Source: Streptomyces griseoaurantiacus (GTDB taxonomy: Bacteria; Actinomycetota; Actinomycetes; Streptomycetales; Streptomycetaceae). Taken from it: a stretch of 64,000 nt of DNA. The position numbers and the translations under genes were made by a program. The stretch lies in assembly GCA_014656015.1 (NCBI GenBank), contig BNBP01000008.1, positions 1-64,000 on the forward strand, given 5' to 3'. Shown here in pieces: positions 1 through 8,237 of this stretch (position 1 is the first letter of the stretch; each line of letters begins with the position of its first letter). Under the pieces are notes generated by a model. It worked only from the letters and a program-made list of their open reading frames with translations. It was not told the DNA's origin and did no database searches.

Positions 1-1361
1 GGGGCGACGGCGGCCTGCGGAGCCTCCGGCGCGAGAGCGGCCTGCGGGTCGGGGGCCGGGGCGTCGGGGTGCGGCGCCTCAGCCGCGACCGGGGCCTGCG
101 GATCGGCGGGGGTCCCCGGGTCCATGGACTCGGGTGCCGGGGCCTGCGGCTCCGGTGCGGCGAGGGCGGCGTCGGGCGCCTCCGGGTGCACGGGCTGCGG
201 CGGCGCCTGCTCGGCGGCGTACGGAACCGGCTGGGGCTCCGGGGCCACCGGGGCGGCGTCGGCACCGCTCCCCCGCGCCTCGGTGACGAGGGCGGCCGGC
301 GGCTCGGCGGCACCGGTCTCCGGCGCCGCGACGGGCTGCTGCCCGTACGGGTCGGCCGGTGCGGAGGGCTCCTCGCCCTGCGCCGGGGCGGCGCCCTCGG
401 TCACGGGGAGCGTGGTGCCCTCCGCCGGTGTGGCCCCCTCGGCTGCCGGGGCGGCGGCAACCGGCGCGCCGCCCTCGGGGGCGGGCGTCGGCTGCGGGGT
501 CGCGGAGGCGTCCGGGACCGGGACGGCGGACGGCTCCACGGACGCGGGTTCCTGCCCGTGCCCCTCGGGAAGCGGGCTCTGCGGCCCCGCTCCCGGGCCG
601 CCCTGCGGCGCCACGGCCTCGGGCATGCCGGCCGGGGCCTCCTGCCCGGGTCCCGTGAACTGTCCGGTGGCGGCCACCGGTTGCTGCGGCCGCTCCTGCG
701 GTACGTCGGCCCGGGCCGCCTGCGGGAACTGGCCGTAGCCGGCCTCGGCGGCGGCCGCCGGGACCGGGGACACGACCTCGTGGGCGGGCTCCGCCACGGC
801 GGTGCCGAGGCCGGTCGCCCCGGCGTGCGGGGCGGCCGCCTCCACCGGCACCGCGCCCGGGCCGGCCTGCGGGGTGGCGCCCCACGGAGCGGCACCCTGC
901 GGGACGGTCTCCTGCTCCTGGGTGGTGTCGAGGTACTCGGGGCCGAGCGTGGCCGGGCCCGTGGGCCGCAGGGGTGCGGCGGCGGGGCCCCGGTCGGCGA
1001 GGGAGCGGACGGGGCTCGCGGTGGGCGTGGGGGTGGGCGGACCGAGGTGCAGCGGGCGGCGGGACGGCCCGGCGTGGGCGCCCGGCGCGGCGGGGGTGCG
1101 CACGGCGCTCAGGTCGACGGAACCGCTGTCCCGGCCGCCCGTCTCGTGCGCCCCCGGCTCGTGGTGGGCGGGGGCGGGCGGGGCCATCTCGTTGCCCCAG
1201 GCGCCCTGCTGGCCGGGCATCAGCAGCTGGTCCTCGTCCTCAACGGCGGTGTCGGAGGGTTCGAGGTAGGTGTACGCGGCCGGCGCGGTGACGCCCGGCT
1301 GCTGCACCATGCCTGCGTTCTCCGGCAGTCCCTCGCCCGGGACCTGGCCGGTGTCGGTCAT
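1..1361 (-). CDS. cobT: N-terminal part of a probable large CobT-type cobalamin protein
   Basis: The gene begins at an ATG (1359-1361) behind a GAGGGG ribosome site and runs off the left edge, leaving about 453 visible codons. Everything visible is low-complexity: Ala, Pro, Glu, Gln and Gly dominate, with no membrane segment or catalytic motif. The opening residues MTDTGQVPGEGLPENAGM resemble, from memory, the long N-terminal extension of streptomycete nicotinate-nucleotide:dimethylbenzimidazole phosphoribosyltransferase (CobT), which makes alpha-ribazole phosphate for the lower ligand of B12. Its position downstream of cobL on the same strand fits. The catalytic domain lies outside the window, so the name is an inference. 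It could instead be another disordered Pro/Ala-rich protein. Confidence 0.55.
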   Translation of the reverse strand, partial: MTDTGQVPGEGLPENAGMVQQPGVTAPAAYTYLEPSDTAVEDEDQLLMPGQQGAWGNEMAPPAPAHHEPGAHETGGRDSGSVDLSAVRTPAAPGAHAGPSRRPLHLGPPTPTPTASPVRSLADRGPAAAPLRPTGPATLGPEYLDTTQEQETVPQGAAPWGATPQAGPGAVPVEAAAPHAGATGLGTAVAEPAHEVVSPVPAAAAEAGYGQFPQAARADVPQERPQQPVAATGQFTGPGQEAPAGMPEAVAPQGGPGAGPQSPLPEGHGQEPASVEPSAVPVPDASATPQPTPAPEGGAPVAAAPAAEGATPAEGTTLPVTEGAAPAQGEEPSAPADPYGQQPVAAPETGAAEPPAALVTEARGSGADAAPVAPEPQPVPYAAEQAPPQPVHPEAPDAALAAPEPQAPAPESMDPGTPADPQAPVAAEAPHPDAPAPDPQAALAPEAPQAAVA

Positions 1362-1755
1362 GCGTACCCCTCGCCCATCGGTTCGTGCTCCTCAACCCAC
1401 TGGCCCGGAACGGCGCACCGACCGCCCCGTGTGAAGAACGAGCGTGCGCGCCCAGCGGCACGAACGACTCGCCATCAAGTCGACAAAGCCATGGACTGAC
1501 ATTGTCTCGGTCGGCCTGCCCTTGCGACAGCGTGATCCGCGAGGGTCCGCTGTGGACTGCGCCACGTTGCGCGTCCTCCGGTCCTGCCGTACCACACACT
1601 CCTCAAAAGAGGGGCGCTTTCCGGACATTGGCCGATGAAGGCCGTGATCACCCGGAAGCGGTACAACGATCGGCCAGCCTACCTCGCCGGTACGACAACC
1701 CGATCGCGGGGCGCCCCCGGTCGAGGGCGCCGGGGACGCGCGGCCCCGTGGCAGC
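1362..1755. other. cobL-cobT intergenic region, no gene seen
   Basis: 394 bases between the end of cobL and the start of the CobT-like gene, both on the minus strand. Apart from the hairpin at 1710-1731 I see no convincing ORF. I looked for a cobalamin riboswitch on both strands and found no B12-box-like element. The gap is long enough to hold an independent promoter for the downstream gene, but no hexamer pair is clear. Confidence 0.5.
1710..1731 (-). terminator. Hairpin downstream of cobL
   Basis: GGCGCCC (1710-1716) pairs with GGGCGCC (1725-1731) across an 8-base loop, 25 bases past the cobL stop. The stem is short (7 bp) but all G-C, and there is no U-tract. It is plausible as an intrinsic terminator of the streptomycete type. 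Confidence 0.45.
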
Positions 1756-2970
1756 TCAGCGGCCGTTTTCGCGCCGCAGCTCCCCGGTGAGGAGGAAGGC
1801 GACGCTCCGCTCCTTCTCCGTCCAGGCCCTGGTGTCGAGTTCGACGGACTGCAGCAGTGCGCACTCGACCTCGTACCCGTGTTCGCCGAGGTCCCGGCCG
1901 ATGAGTTCGGCGGCGTCCCGGGTCGCGGCGTGGGTGACGATGCGCTGCGGGCGGCGGTCGGCGACGGCCGAGACGACGGGGGCGCCCCCGCCCCCGACGC
2001 GCACGACGTCGGGCTCGGGGAGGTCCTCCAGGACGTGCGGGGCGGTGCCGCGCACGACGTGCGGATGGACGCCGAAGCGGCGGGCGGCGGACTCGGTGCG
2101 GGCGCAGGCGCCGGGGTCCTCGTCGACCGCGATGACGGCGGCGCCGGAGCGGGCCGCCTCCACGGCGAAGGCGCCGCTGCCGCAGCCGATGTCCCAGACG
2201 AGGTCGCCCACGCGCGGCCCGAGCCGGGCGAGTTGGGCGGCGCGCAGCGGCTGCGTCTCCCCCTCGCCGAGCACGCCCTCGTAGGCCTCGGCGGGCAGGG
2301 TCCAGCCGCGCGGTCCGGCGGCGGGGGCGCGACCGGCGAGCCAGCCGCCGTCCTCGGCCGCCGTGACGGGTCCGCCGAGGACGATGACGAGGTTGGGGTC
2401 GCGCCAGGTGTGGTCGGCCGCCTTGTCGGAGGTGACGACGGTGACCTGTTCGCGGGCGGTGCCCAGTTCCTCGCAGATGACGAAGGTGCGGTGCACGCCC
2501 TGCAGGAGCAGGCCGAGTTCGGCGGGTCCCGCGCCGGGCGAGGTGAGGACGGCCACCTTGGTGTGGGCGCGGCACACGTTCACCGCGCGGCGCAGGGAGC
2601 GCCGGTGGGCGACGACCACCTGGGCGTCGTCCCAGGGCATCCCGGCGCGGGCGAAGGCGGCGGCCACGGCGGAGACGGCGGGCACGACCTCGACCTCGAG
2701 GCCGAACTCGGGGGCGCGCAGGGTGCGTACGACGCCGAAGAAGCCGGGGTCGCCGTCGGCGAGGACGACGGCGGTGCCGCGATGGCCGGCGATGCGGCGG
2801 GCGGCGAGCGCGATGCTGCCGAGGCGGATGCGTTCGGCTCCGGCCGGTACTTCGGGGAGCGCGAGGTGGTGGGCGGCACCGGCGACGAGCGTGGCGGCGC
2901 CGAGTGCGGAGCGCGCCGCTTCGGTCAGCGGCGAGCCGTCCCAGCCGATCACCGTGACCCGGTCGGCCAT
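1756..2970 (-). CDS. cobL: Precorrin-6Y C5,15-methyltransferase (decarboxylating), CbiE-CbiT fusion
   Basis: 404 residues. CobL methylates C5 and C15 of the corrin ring and removes the acetate side-chain carboxylate in cobalamin synthesis. The first half is a CbiE-type tetrapyrrole methylase, with ADGDPGFFGV at about residues 71-80. The second half is a CbiT-type SAM-dependent domain with the glycine loop WDIGCGSGAF at about 259-268, followed by an acidic strand end (VDEDP) for the SAM ribose. Domain order and length are those of aerobic-type CobL. The ATG (2968-2970) has no competing upstream start with a better ribosome site. The next gene upstream is an unrelated acetyltransferase, so cobL probably has its own promoter in 2971-3120. 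Confidence 0.93.
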   Translation of the reverse strand: MADRVTVIGWDGSPLTEAARSALGAATLVAGAAHHLALPEVPAGAERIRLGSIALAARRIAGHRGTAVVLADGDPGFFGVVRTLRAPEFGLEVEVVPAVSAVAAAFARAGMPWDDAQVVVAHRRSLRRAVNVCRAHTKVAVLTSPGAGPAELGLLLQGVHRTFVICEELGTAREQVTVVTSDKAADHTWRDPNLVIVLGGPVTAAEDGGWLAGRAPAAGPRGWTLPAEAYEGVLGEGETQPLRAAQLARLGPRVGDLVWDIGCGSGAFAVEAARSGAAVIAVDEDPGACARTESAARRFGVHPHVVRGTAPHVLEDLPEPDVVRVGGGGAPVVSAVADRRPQRIVTHAATRDAAELIGRDLGEHGYEVECALLQSVELDTRAWTEKERSVAFLLTGELRRENGR

Positions 2971-3120
2971 CGTCGTGTTTCTCCAGGGGTTACGCAGGTG
3001 GGAGGGTGGGCCCGCGAGCGGGGCGTGGTGGGGGGCCGTGCGGGACCATGTGAGACTACCGCGTGTGCGCGGTGGGTCCGTCGCGTGCGATGGCCCGGGC
3101 CGGTTCCGGCCGGTGCGGGG

Positions 3121-3759
3121 TCAGTTCCAGTCGGAGAACGAGGTGTACCCGGTGCGGTCGGCGAGCTCTCCGGCGCCGCCCTCCAGGTCCTCCGGCAGCA
3201 GGCTCCACACGATGAAGTCGGTGCGCACGTCGGTCCAGGTGCCGTCCTCCGCGCGCGCGTGGGCTATGCAGGCGTTGCGCAGGACGCCCTCGCTGATGCA
3301 GCCGATCTTCTGCGCGACCTGCTGCGAGGCGGTGTTGTCGGCGGCGGTGCGCAGTTCGATGCGCTCGAACTTCTGCTCGCGGAAGAGCCAGCGGGCGGTG
3401 GCGAGCGCGGCCTCGGAGGCGTAGCCCTCGCCGCGTGCCCAGGGCGCGACGACGTACGACAGTTCGGTGGACCGCACGTGCCAGTCGGTGTGGCGGAGCT
3501 GGATGATGCCGACCAGGCGCTGGGTGAGGAACTCGGTGACGGCCAGGTCGAGGCCGCGGCCCGCGGCGCGCTCGGCGGGCGCGTACTCCTCGATCCAGGT
3601 CCGGGCGCCCTCCTCGGTGAAGGGCTGGGGAACGTCGGTCCAGGCGGCGATCTGCTCGTCGTTCATCATCGCGGACAGGGCCGTGACGTCGTCCTCGTCG
3701 AAGGCGCGCAGGACCAACCGCTCCGTGCTGATGGAGATGCTGGGGAAGGTGCTCGTCAT
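3121..3759 (-). CDS. GNAT-family N-acetyltransferase (RimJ/RimL-like)
   Basis: 212 residues. The N-terminus (STERLVLRAFDEDD) and the central block with ARGEGYASEAALATARWLF form the acetyl-CoA pyrophosphate loop region of the RimJ/RimL-like group. A later stretch (ELRTAADNTASQQVAQKIGC) carries the asparagine typical of this group's C-terminal half, where N-terminal amino groups or small molecules are acetylated. The substrate cannot be told from sequence. It stands alone: the metQ terminator is on one side and cobL starts 150 bases beyond on the other. The protein should be cytoplasmic. Closest alternatives are other ribosomal-protein-type acetyltransferases. Confidence 0.85.
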   Translation of the reverse strand: MTSTFPSISISTERLVLRAFDEDDVTALSAMMNDEQIAAWTDVPQPFTEEGARTWIEEYAPAERAAGRGLDLAVTEFLTQRLVGIIQLRHTDWHVRSTELSYVVAPWARGEGYASEAALATARWLFREQKFERIELRTAADNTASQQVAQKIGCISEGVLRNACIAHARAEDGTWTDVRTDFIVWSLLPEDLEGGAGELADRTGYTSFSDWN

Positions 3760-3854
3760 GCGCCGCTCCGTAACCTGTGGACCGTCAAAGCTGATCAGCC
3801 GTCATGCGACCCGCTGAACTGCCCAGCATGCAGCATGAACCCGTCCCACCGCAC

Positions 3855-3894
3855 CACGGGGTCCGCTCCGGGCTGTGAGGGAGCGGACCCCGTG
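3855..3894 (-). terminator. Intrinsic terminator of the metNIQ operon
   Basis: A perfect 15-bp stem: CACGGGGTCCGCTCC (3855-3869) pairs with GGAGCGGACCCCGTG (3880-3894) around a 10-base loop. It lies 51 bases past the metQ stop on the minus strand and before the next minus-strand gene. Confidence 0.85.
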
Positions 3895-3945
3895 CGTGGC
3901 GGCGGGCGGGCCGCCGGGAGGGCCGGGGCCGGGGGCCCCTCGGGC

Positions 3946-4785
3946 TCAGAAGGCCGGGACGACGGCGCCCTGGTACTTGTCCTCGATGAACTTCTTCACC
4001 TCGGGCGAGGTGAGCAGCTTGGCCAGCTTCTCCACGCGCGGGTCCTTCTCGTCGCCCTTCTTCACGGCGAGGAAGTTGGCGTAGGGGTTGTCCTTGGCGG
4101 ACTCTGCGGCGAGGGCGTCCTTGGCCGGGCTGAGGTCGGCCTCCAGGGCGTAGTTGCCGTTGATCACCGCGGCGTCGACGTCACCGAGGGAGCGCGGGAG
4201 CTGCGCCGCCTCCAGCTCCTTGAACTTCAGGCCCTTGGGGTTGGACGTGACGTCCTTGGGGGTGGCGTCGTAACCGGCGCCCGACTTCAGCTTCAGCACG
4301 CCGTTGGACTCCAGCAGCTTCAGCGCGCGGGCCTCGTTGGTGGTGTCGTTGGGCAGGGCGACGGTGGCGCCGTTCTTCAGCTCGTCGAGCTTCTTGAGGC
4401 TCTTGGAGTAGATGCCCAGCGGCTCCAGGTGCACGGTGCCGCCCGGGACCGGGACGATGTCGGTGCCGTTCTTCTTGTTGAAGTCGTCCAGGTAGGGCTT
4501 GTGCTGGAAGTAGTTGGCGTCGACCTCGCCCTGCTGGACGGCGGTGTTCGGGGTGACGTAGTCGGTGAACTCCTTCACCTCCAGCTCGAGTCCGGCCTTC
4601 TTCGCCAGCTTGTCCTTGACGTAGGTGAGGATCTCGCCCTGGGGGGTGGGGGTCGCGGCGACCGTGAGGGTGGCGTTCGGGTCGGCCTTGCCGGAGTCCT
4701 CGGAGTCCGAGCCGCAGGCGCTGAGCCCGAGGGTGAGGGCGGTGACGGCGAGTGCGGCGGTGGTGATCTTGGCGGTGTTACGCAC
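3946..4785 (-). CDS. metQ: Methionine ABC transporter, substrate-binding lipoprotein MetQ
   Basis: 279 residues from a GTG start at 4783-4785, chosen because AAGGAAAGG sits 8 bases upstream. A longer frame from the ATG at 4804-4806 would swallow this ribosome site. The N-terminus is a lipoprotein signal: basic VRNTAK, a hydrophobic segment, then the lipobox LSAC. The mature part is NlpA-family, with VAATPTPQGEIL at the first strand and the motif DYVTPNTAVQQGEVDANYFQ typical of D/L-methionine binders. It would be anchored outside the membrane and deliver methionine to MetI/MetN. It is the last gene of metN-metI-metQ, 85 bases after metI, with a strong terminator behind it. Confidence 0.95.
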   Translation of the reverse strand: MRNTAKITTAALAVTALTLGLSACGSDSEDSGKADPNATLTVAATPTPQGEILTYVKDKLAKKAGLELEVKEFTDYVTPNTAVQQGEVDANYFQHKPYLDDFNKKNGTDIVPVPGGTVHLEPLGIYSKSLKKLDELKNGATVALPNDTTNEARALKLLESNGVLKLKSGAGYDATPKDVTSNPKGLKFKELEAAQLPRSLGDVDAAVINGNYALEADLSPAKDALAAESAKDNPYANFLAVKKGDEKDPRVEKLAKLLTSPEVKKFIEDKYQGAVVPAF

Positions 4786-4870
4786 GAAAAGTGCCTTTCC
4801 TTGCATGGGTGAGGCGTCCCCGTGTCGGGTGGACGGGGAGGTCTGTGGGTGGGGTGGTGCCTGCCGGGCG

Positions 4871-5659
4871 TCAGCCCTTGTGGACGGCGTCCGTGACGGC
4901 CGGGGCCTCGGCGGGGGCGGGGACCCCGGCGGGGCCGGCGGCGGCCGGGACCGTACGGGGGCGGCCCAGCGGCCGGAAGAGGAGCAGCCGGCCGGAACCG
5001 GCGCCCCGGCGGTGCAGCGAGCGCGCGGCGAAGTCACCGGCGAACTGCAGCAGGGAGATCACGACGGCCAGGATGGCGACGGTGATCCACATGATGCCGC
5101 TCTCGAAGCGCTGGTAGCCGTAGCGGATGGCGATGTCGCCGAGCCCGCCGGCGCCGACGGTGCCCGCCATGGCCGAGTAGCCGATGAGGGCGATGACCGT
5201 GGTGGTGGCGCCCGAGATGAGGGAGGGGAGCGCCTCGGGCACCAGGACACTGCGGACGGTCTTCCAGGTGCTGCCGCCCATCGACTGCACCGCCTCGACG
5301 AGTCCGCCGTCCACCTCGCGCACCGACATCTCCACCAGGCGGGCGTAGAAGGGGATGGCGCCGATGGCGAGCGGCACGATCGCGGCCTCGCGGCCGATGG
5401 TGGTGCCGGTGACCCAGCGGGTGAAGGACATCAGCGCGACCATGAGGATGATGAACGGCATCGAGCGGGCGACGTTCACGACCTGCCCGATGACCTTGTT
5501 GGCGAGGAGGTTGCGCAGCAGCCCGCCGCGGTCGGTGAGGACCAGCAGCACCCCGAGCGGCAGACCGACGACGACCGCGATCACGGTGGACCAGCCGACC
5601 ATGTAGAGCGTGTCCCAACTGGCCTGGGACAGCAGGGGCCGCATCTCCGACCAGGTCAC
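4871..5659 (-). CDS. metI: Methionine ABC transporter permease MetI
   Basis: 262 residues from GTG 5657-5659; the start overlaps the metN stop by 4 bases (GTGA), indicating translational coupling. It is an inner-membrane permease of the MetI type with about five hydrophobic segments. The EAA-type cytoplasmic loop that docks on the ATPase is visible as VEAVQSMGGSTWKTVRSVLVP. The C-terminal 45 residues are a Pro/Ala-rich cytoplasmic tail not essential to the fold and probably lineage-specific. It acts with MetN and MetQ in methionine uptake. Confidence 0.95.
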   Translation of the reverse strand: MTWSEMRPLLSQASWDTLYMVGWSTVIAVVVGLPLGVLLVLTDRGGLLRNLLANKVIGQVVNVARSMPFIILMVALMSFTRWVTGTTIGREAAIVPLAIGAIPFYARLVEMSVREVDGGLVEAVQSMGGSTWKTVRSVLVPEALPSLISGATTTVIALIGYSAMAGTVGAGGLGDIAIRYGYQRFESGIMWITVAILAVVISLLQFAGDFAARSLHRRGAGSGRLLLFRPLGRPRTVPAAAGPAGVPAPAEAPAVTDAVHKG

Positions 5660-6753
5660 TTGGCACCTTCCTTGACGAGCGGGGACGTCTGCGCGCCGGC
5701 GGCCGGGGCGTCGTCGGCGACTCCGACGACGTCGACCCCCAGGCCCTGCTCGCGCAGGAAGCCGACCGGGACGACGTTGTCCTCGTAGCGGCCGGGCAGT
5801 TCGATGCGCATCCGGCCGACCTGGCGTCCGGCGACGGTGTCCATCGCGGCACCCAGGATCGAGATGTCGATGTTGTAGGTCCGTGCGAGCTCGGAGATGA
5901 CGGGCCGGGTGGCGGCGTCGCCGTGGAAGGTGACGTCGACGACCGTGCGGTCCTCGCCGGTGGCGCGGCCGCCGACCGGGAAGAGGGCCCCGGCCAGCCG
6001 GGAGCCCGGGGTGGCGAGCAGTTCGCTCACCGTGCCAGATTCCACGATCCGCCCCCGCTCCATGAGCGCGGCCGAGTCGCAGACGGACTTCACGACGTCC
6101 ATCTCGTGCGTGATGAGCAGGACGGTCAGGCCGAGCTGCTGGTTGAGGTCGCGCAGCAACCGGAGGATGGAGCGGGTGGTGTCGGGGTCCAGGGCGCTGG
6201 TCGCCTCGTCGGAGAGCAGCACCTTGGGGTCGCCGGCCAGGGCGCGGGCGATGCCGACGCGCTGCTTCTGGCCGCCGGAGAGCTGTGCCGGGTACGCCTT
6301 CGCCCTGTCGCCGAGGCCGACCAGGTCGAGCAGCTCCAGCGCCTTGCGGGAACGTTCCTTCCCGGAGAGGCCGAGGATCTCCAGCGGCAGCTCGACATTG
6401 GCCTGGACGGTGCGCGAGGACAGCAGGTTGAAGTGCTGGAAGACCATGCCGATCCGGCTGCGCGCCCGGCGCAGTTCACGGCCCGCGCGGGCGCCGCGCC
6501 CGGCCAGCGCGGTGAGGTCCCGCCCGTCGACGGTGACCGTGCCCGAGGTGGGGCGCTCCAGCAGGTTGACGCAGCGGATGAGGGAGGACTTGCCGGCGCC
6601 GGACTGGCCGATGACGCCGTACACCTCGCCCTCGCGGACGTGGAGGTCGACTCCGTCGAGGGCGACGATCTCCTGGGGCGTGCGGGTGCCGGGGGCGCCG
6701 CCCCGGCTTCCGTGCGGGTGGTAGACCTTCGTCAGTCCCGATGTGGTGATCAC
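5656..6753 (-). CDS. metN: Methionine ABC transporter ATP-binding protein MetN
   Basis: 365 residues from GTG 6751-6753 (VITTSGLTKVY), where the ABC fold begins. Upstream in-frame codons add only low-complexity sequence. Walker A GQSGAGKSS lies at about 49-57, signature LSGGQKQR at 158-165 and Walker B LLSDEATSALDP at 179-190. After residue 265 there is a NIL/ACT-like domain (RPVISELARTYNIDISILGA, then a strand rich in acidic and hydrophobic residues), which in MetN binds methionine and inhibits transport when the cell is replete. First gene of the metNIQ operon, 265 bases downstream of a short Cys/Met-rich leader ORF that may regulate it. Confidence 0.95.
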   Translation of the reverse strand: MITTSGLTKVYHPHGSRGGAPGTRTPQEIVALDGVDLHVREGEVYGVIGQSGAGKSSLIRCVNLLERPTSGTVTVDGRDLTALAGRGARAGRELRRARSRIGMVFQHFNLLSSRTVQANVELPLEILGLSGKERSRKALELLDLVGLGDRAKAYPAQLSGGQKQRVGIARALAGDPKVLLSDEATSALDPDTTRSILRLLRDLNQQLGLTVLLITHEMDVVKSVCDSAALMERGRIVESGTVSELLATPGSRLAGALFPVGGRATGEDRTVVDVTFHGDAATRPVISELARTYNIDISILGAAMDTVAGRQVGRMRIELPGRYEDNVVPVGFLREQGLGVDVVGVADDAPAAGAQTSPLVKEGAK

Positions 6754-7018
6754 GTGGGTTTCCGTCGCTGTCGAGTGCGCGGGGGTGCCCGGCACGCGGT
6801 GGACTCCGGCCGGTGTGGTGGCCGGAGGGGGTGGTCGGCGGTCGCCGCGGGCGGTGCGGGGGGCGTGGCGCGCTGCGGCGCCCCTGTGCGGGCGCACACG
6901 GACGAGGTGTGCGGCACGAGGGCGCGTGCGGGCGTGCGGATCACGCGGGGGCACCGCGTACGGGGGCTGCCTGGGGCTGCTCGCTTCGGGGCGCGAGCGG
7001 GGGTGCTGCGGGGGCCCT
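6754..7018 (-). other. metNIQ 5' leader between the short leader ORF and metN
   Basis: A 265-base stretch on the minus strand with no convincing ORF in metN's favour. The RNA strand is strikingly C-rich, with several CCCCG runs and complementary G-rich blocks that could form alternative stems. If the leader ORF controls metN by attenuation, the decision structure must lie here. I cannot resolve a single terminator/antiterminator pair by eye. Confidence 0.4.
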
Positions 7019-7123
7019 CTAGAAGGCGCGCATTCGGCCCGTGCGGCAGGAAGGACACATACAACGAGCACCGGGCGTGGTCGTCGCCTCGGTCGCAGGG
7101 GTGCGGTCGCTCGTGCTGCTCAT
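7019..7123 (-). CDS. 34-residue Cys/Met-rich leader peptide upstream of metNIQ
   Basis: A short frame from ATG 7121-7123 to TAG 7019-7021. The last half contains GARCMCPSCRTGRMRAF: three cysteines and two methionines packed into 15 residues, which is unlike chance high-GC sequence. There is no Shine-Dalgarno site, but TTTACT (7131-7136 on the plus strand as agtaaa) ends 7 bases before the ATG, as expected for a -10 box of a leaderless transcript. It lies 265 bases upstream of metN on the same strand. I infer a ribosome-stalling leader that senses Cys-tRNA and/or Met-tRNA and controls the methionine transporter. The CxCxxC spacing could alternatively bind metal in a small regulatory protein. 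Confidence 0.55.
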   Translation of the reverse strand: MSSTSDRTPATEATTTPGARCMCPSCRTGRMRAF

Positions 7124-7130
7124 GGGCGCA

Positions 7131-7136
7131 AGTAAA
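7131..7136 (-). promoter_or_regulatory. Candidate -10 box for the metNIQ leader transcript
   Basis: TTTACT on the minus strand, 7 bases before the ATG of the leader ORF. This is the spacing expected if transcription starts at the ATG. No good -35 hexamer was found. Confidence 0.35.
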
Positions 7137-7365
7137 GCAGAAGGAAGGGCGCGGACGGACACGGGTGTCCGCATGCCGGACAGGGATGGACGGGGTGGGA
7201 GGGGCGCGGCCTGCGGAAACCGAGGAGCGGAGATCTTTGCTGTGGCCAACGCCACGGTGAGGGAATCGCCCGCCGCTCGCCGCCGCTCCCCTCGCGGGCC
7301 GGCCGGCGGCCCGGGAACGGAACCCGGCGGGCCGGGCGCCGCCGGCCTCGTAATAGGGTCGCCGC

Positions 7366-7725
7366 ATGCTTGATGTCCTGACGTGGGTGACCGGGGTCGC
7401 CGCGCTGTTGCTCGCCGCGTGGTGCGGGTGGTCCGCCTCCCGGGACGAGCCGACGAAGGACTGGCACTTCATCGGCATGGCCGTCGTCACCGTGCTCGCC
7501 CTCGCGCAGCTCGTCGTCGGCATCGTGCAGCTGGCCCGCGGGGAGAAGCCGGACCAGGGCACCACGATCTTCGTCGCCTACCTCCTCGGCGCGCTCGCGT
7601 GCGTTCCCGTGGCAGGCTTCATGTCGCTGGCGGAGCGCACCCGCTGGGGTTCGGTGACCGTCGCGGCCGGCGGTGCGGTCCTCGCCGTCCTCGAAGTGCG
7701 GCTCTACGACATCTGGGGAGGCTGA
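7366..7725 (+). CDS. Small four-helix integral membrane protein
   Basis: 119 residues from ATG 7366. Four hydrophobic segments are spaced through the whole length (about 4-20, 37-56, 70-88 and 95-110), joined by short charged loops. No catalytic or transport motif is recognised and I can assign no function. TAATAG (7351-7356) lies 9 bases before the ATG and could be the -10 box of a near-leaderless transcript, divergent from the metNIQ leader. The next gene starts one base after this stop, so the two are co-transcribed membrane proteins and probably work together. Confidence 0.75.
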   Translation: MLDVLTWVTGVAALLLAAWCGWSASRDEPTKDWHFIGMAVVTVLALAQLVVGIVQLARGEKPDQGTTIFVAYLLGALACVPVAGFMSLAERTRWGSVTVAAGGAVLAVLEVRLYDIWGG

Positions 7726-7726
7726 G

Positions 7727-8194
7727 ATGGCGGCGACGCGGGAGAAGGCCGACGGGGCCGAGGGTGCGGGCGGGGAGCGGCGGCCCGGGCGCGGCCGGCT
7801 CGTCAGCGGGCCCGGCATGCTGCTGGTGTGGCTGTACGGCGTGATGGTCGTCGGCGCGGTGTCGCGCTCGGCCGTGCAGATCTCCACGGACTTCGACCGC
7901 GCCCCGCTCGCCTACTCGCTGTCCGCGGTCGCGGGAGTGGTCTACGGCTTCATCACGTACTCGCTCGTCCGCGGCGGGGAGAGCGCCCGCCGGGCGGCGC
8001 TCGCGTGCTGTGTGGCGGAGCTGGCGGGCGTGCTGTTGGTGGGCACCTGGACGCTGGTGGAGCCCTCCGCGTTCCCGGACGCGACGGTGTGGTCGGACTT
8101 CGGGATGGGCTACCTCTTCATCCCCGTACTGCTGCCGCTGTCCGCCATCCGCTGGCTGCGCGGGGCGGGCGCGGCCGAGACCGCCTCCGTGTGA
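7727..8194 (+). CDS. Integral membrane protein, partner of the preceding gene
   Basis: 155 residues from ATG 7727, with GGGGAGG 4 bases upstream. An earlier in-frame ATG would overlap the previous gene by 50 bases and has no such site. The first 25 residues are charged and Gly-rich (cytoplasmic), followed by four predicted membrane segments. No known motif is seen. It sits one base after the preceding four-helix protein and converges on an acetyltransferase gene. The pair is typical of conserved streptomycete hypothetical membrane genes. Function unknown. Confidence 0.75.
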   Translation: MAATREKADGAEGAGGERRPGRGRLVSGPGMLLVWLYGVMVVGAVSRSAVQISTDFDRAPLAYSLSAVAGVVYGFITYSLVRGGESARRAALACCVAELAGVLLVGTWTLVEPSAFPDATVWSDFGMGYLFIPVLLPLSAIRWLRGAGAAETASV

Positions 8195-8237
8195 GGCCCC
8201 GGCCCGCCCTCTTCTCCTCGAACCCGTCCGTGGCGGC

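Noticed and set aside
2971..3120. Possible cobalamin riboswitch before cobL
   Set aside because: No B12-box-like sequence on either strand here or in 1362-1755.
1879..4812. Very long plus-strand open frame (over 900 codons)
   Set aside because: It runs antisense to cobL, an acetyltransferase and metQ, all with clear motifs. High GC leaves the opposite strand open; the translation is Gly/Arg/Ala noise.
3946..5037. metQ starting far upstream of 4785
   Set aside because: The extra residues are Arg/Pro-rich antisense-like sequence, and the start at 4785 has a strong ribosome site immediately before a lipoprotein signal.
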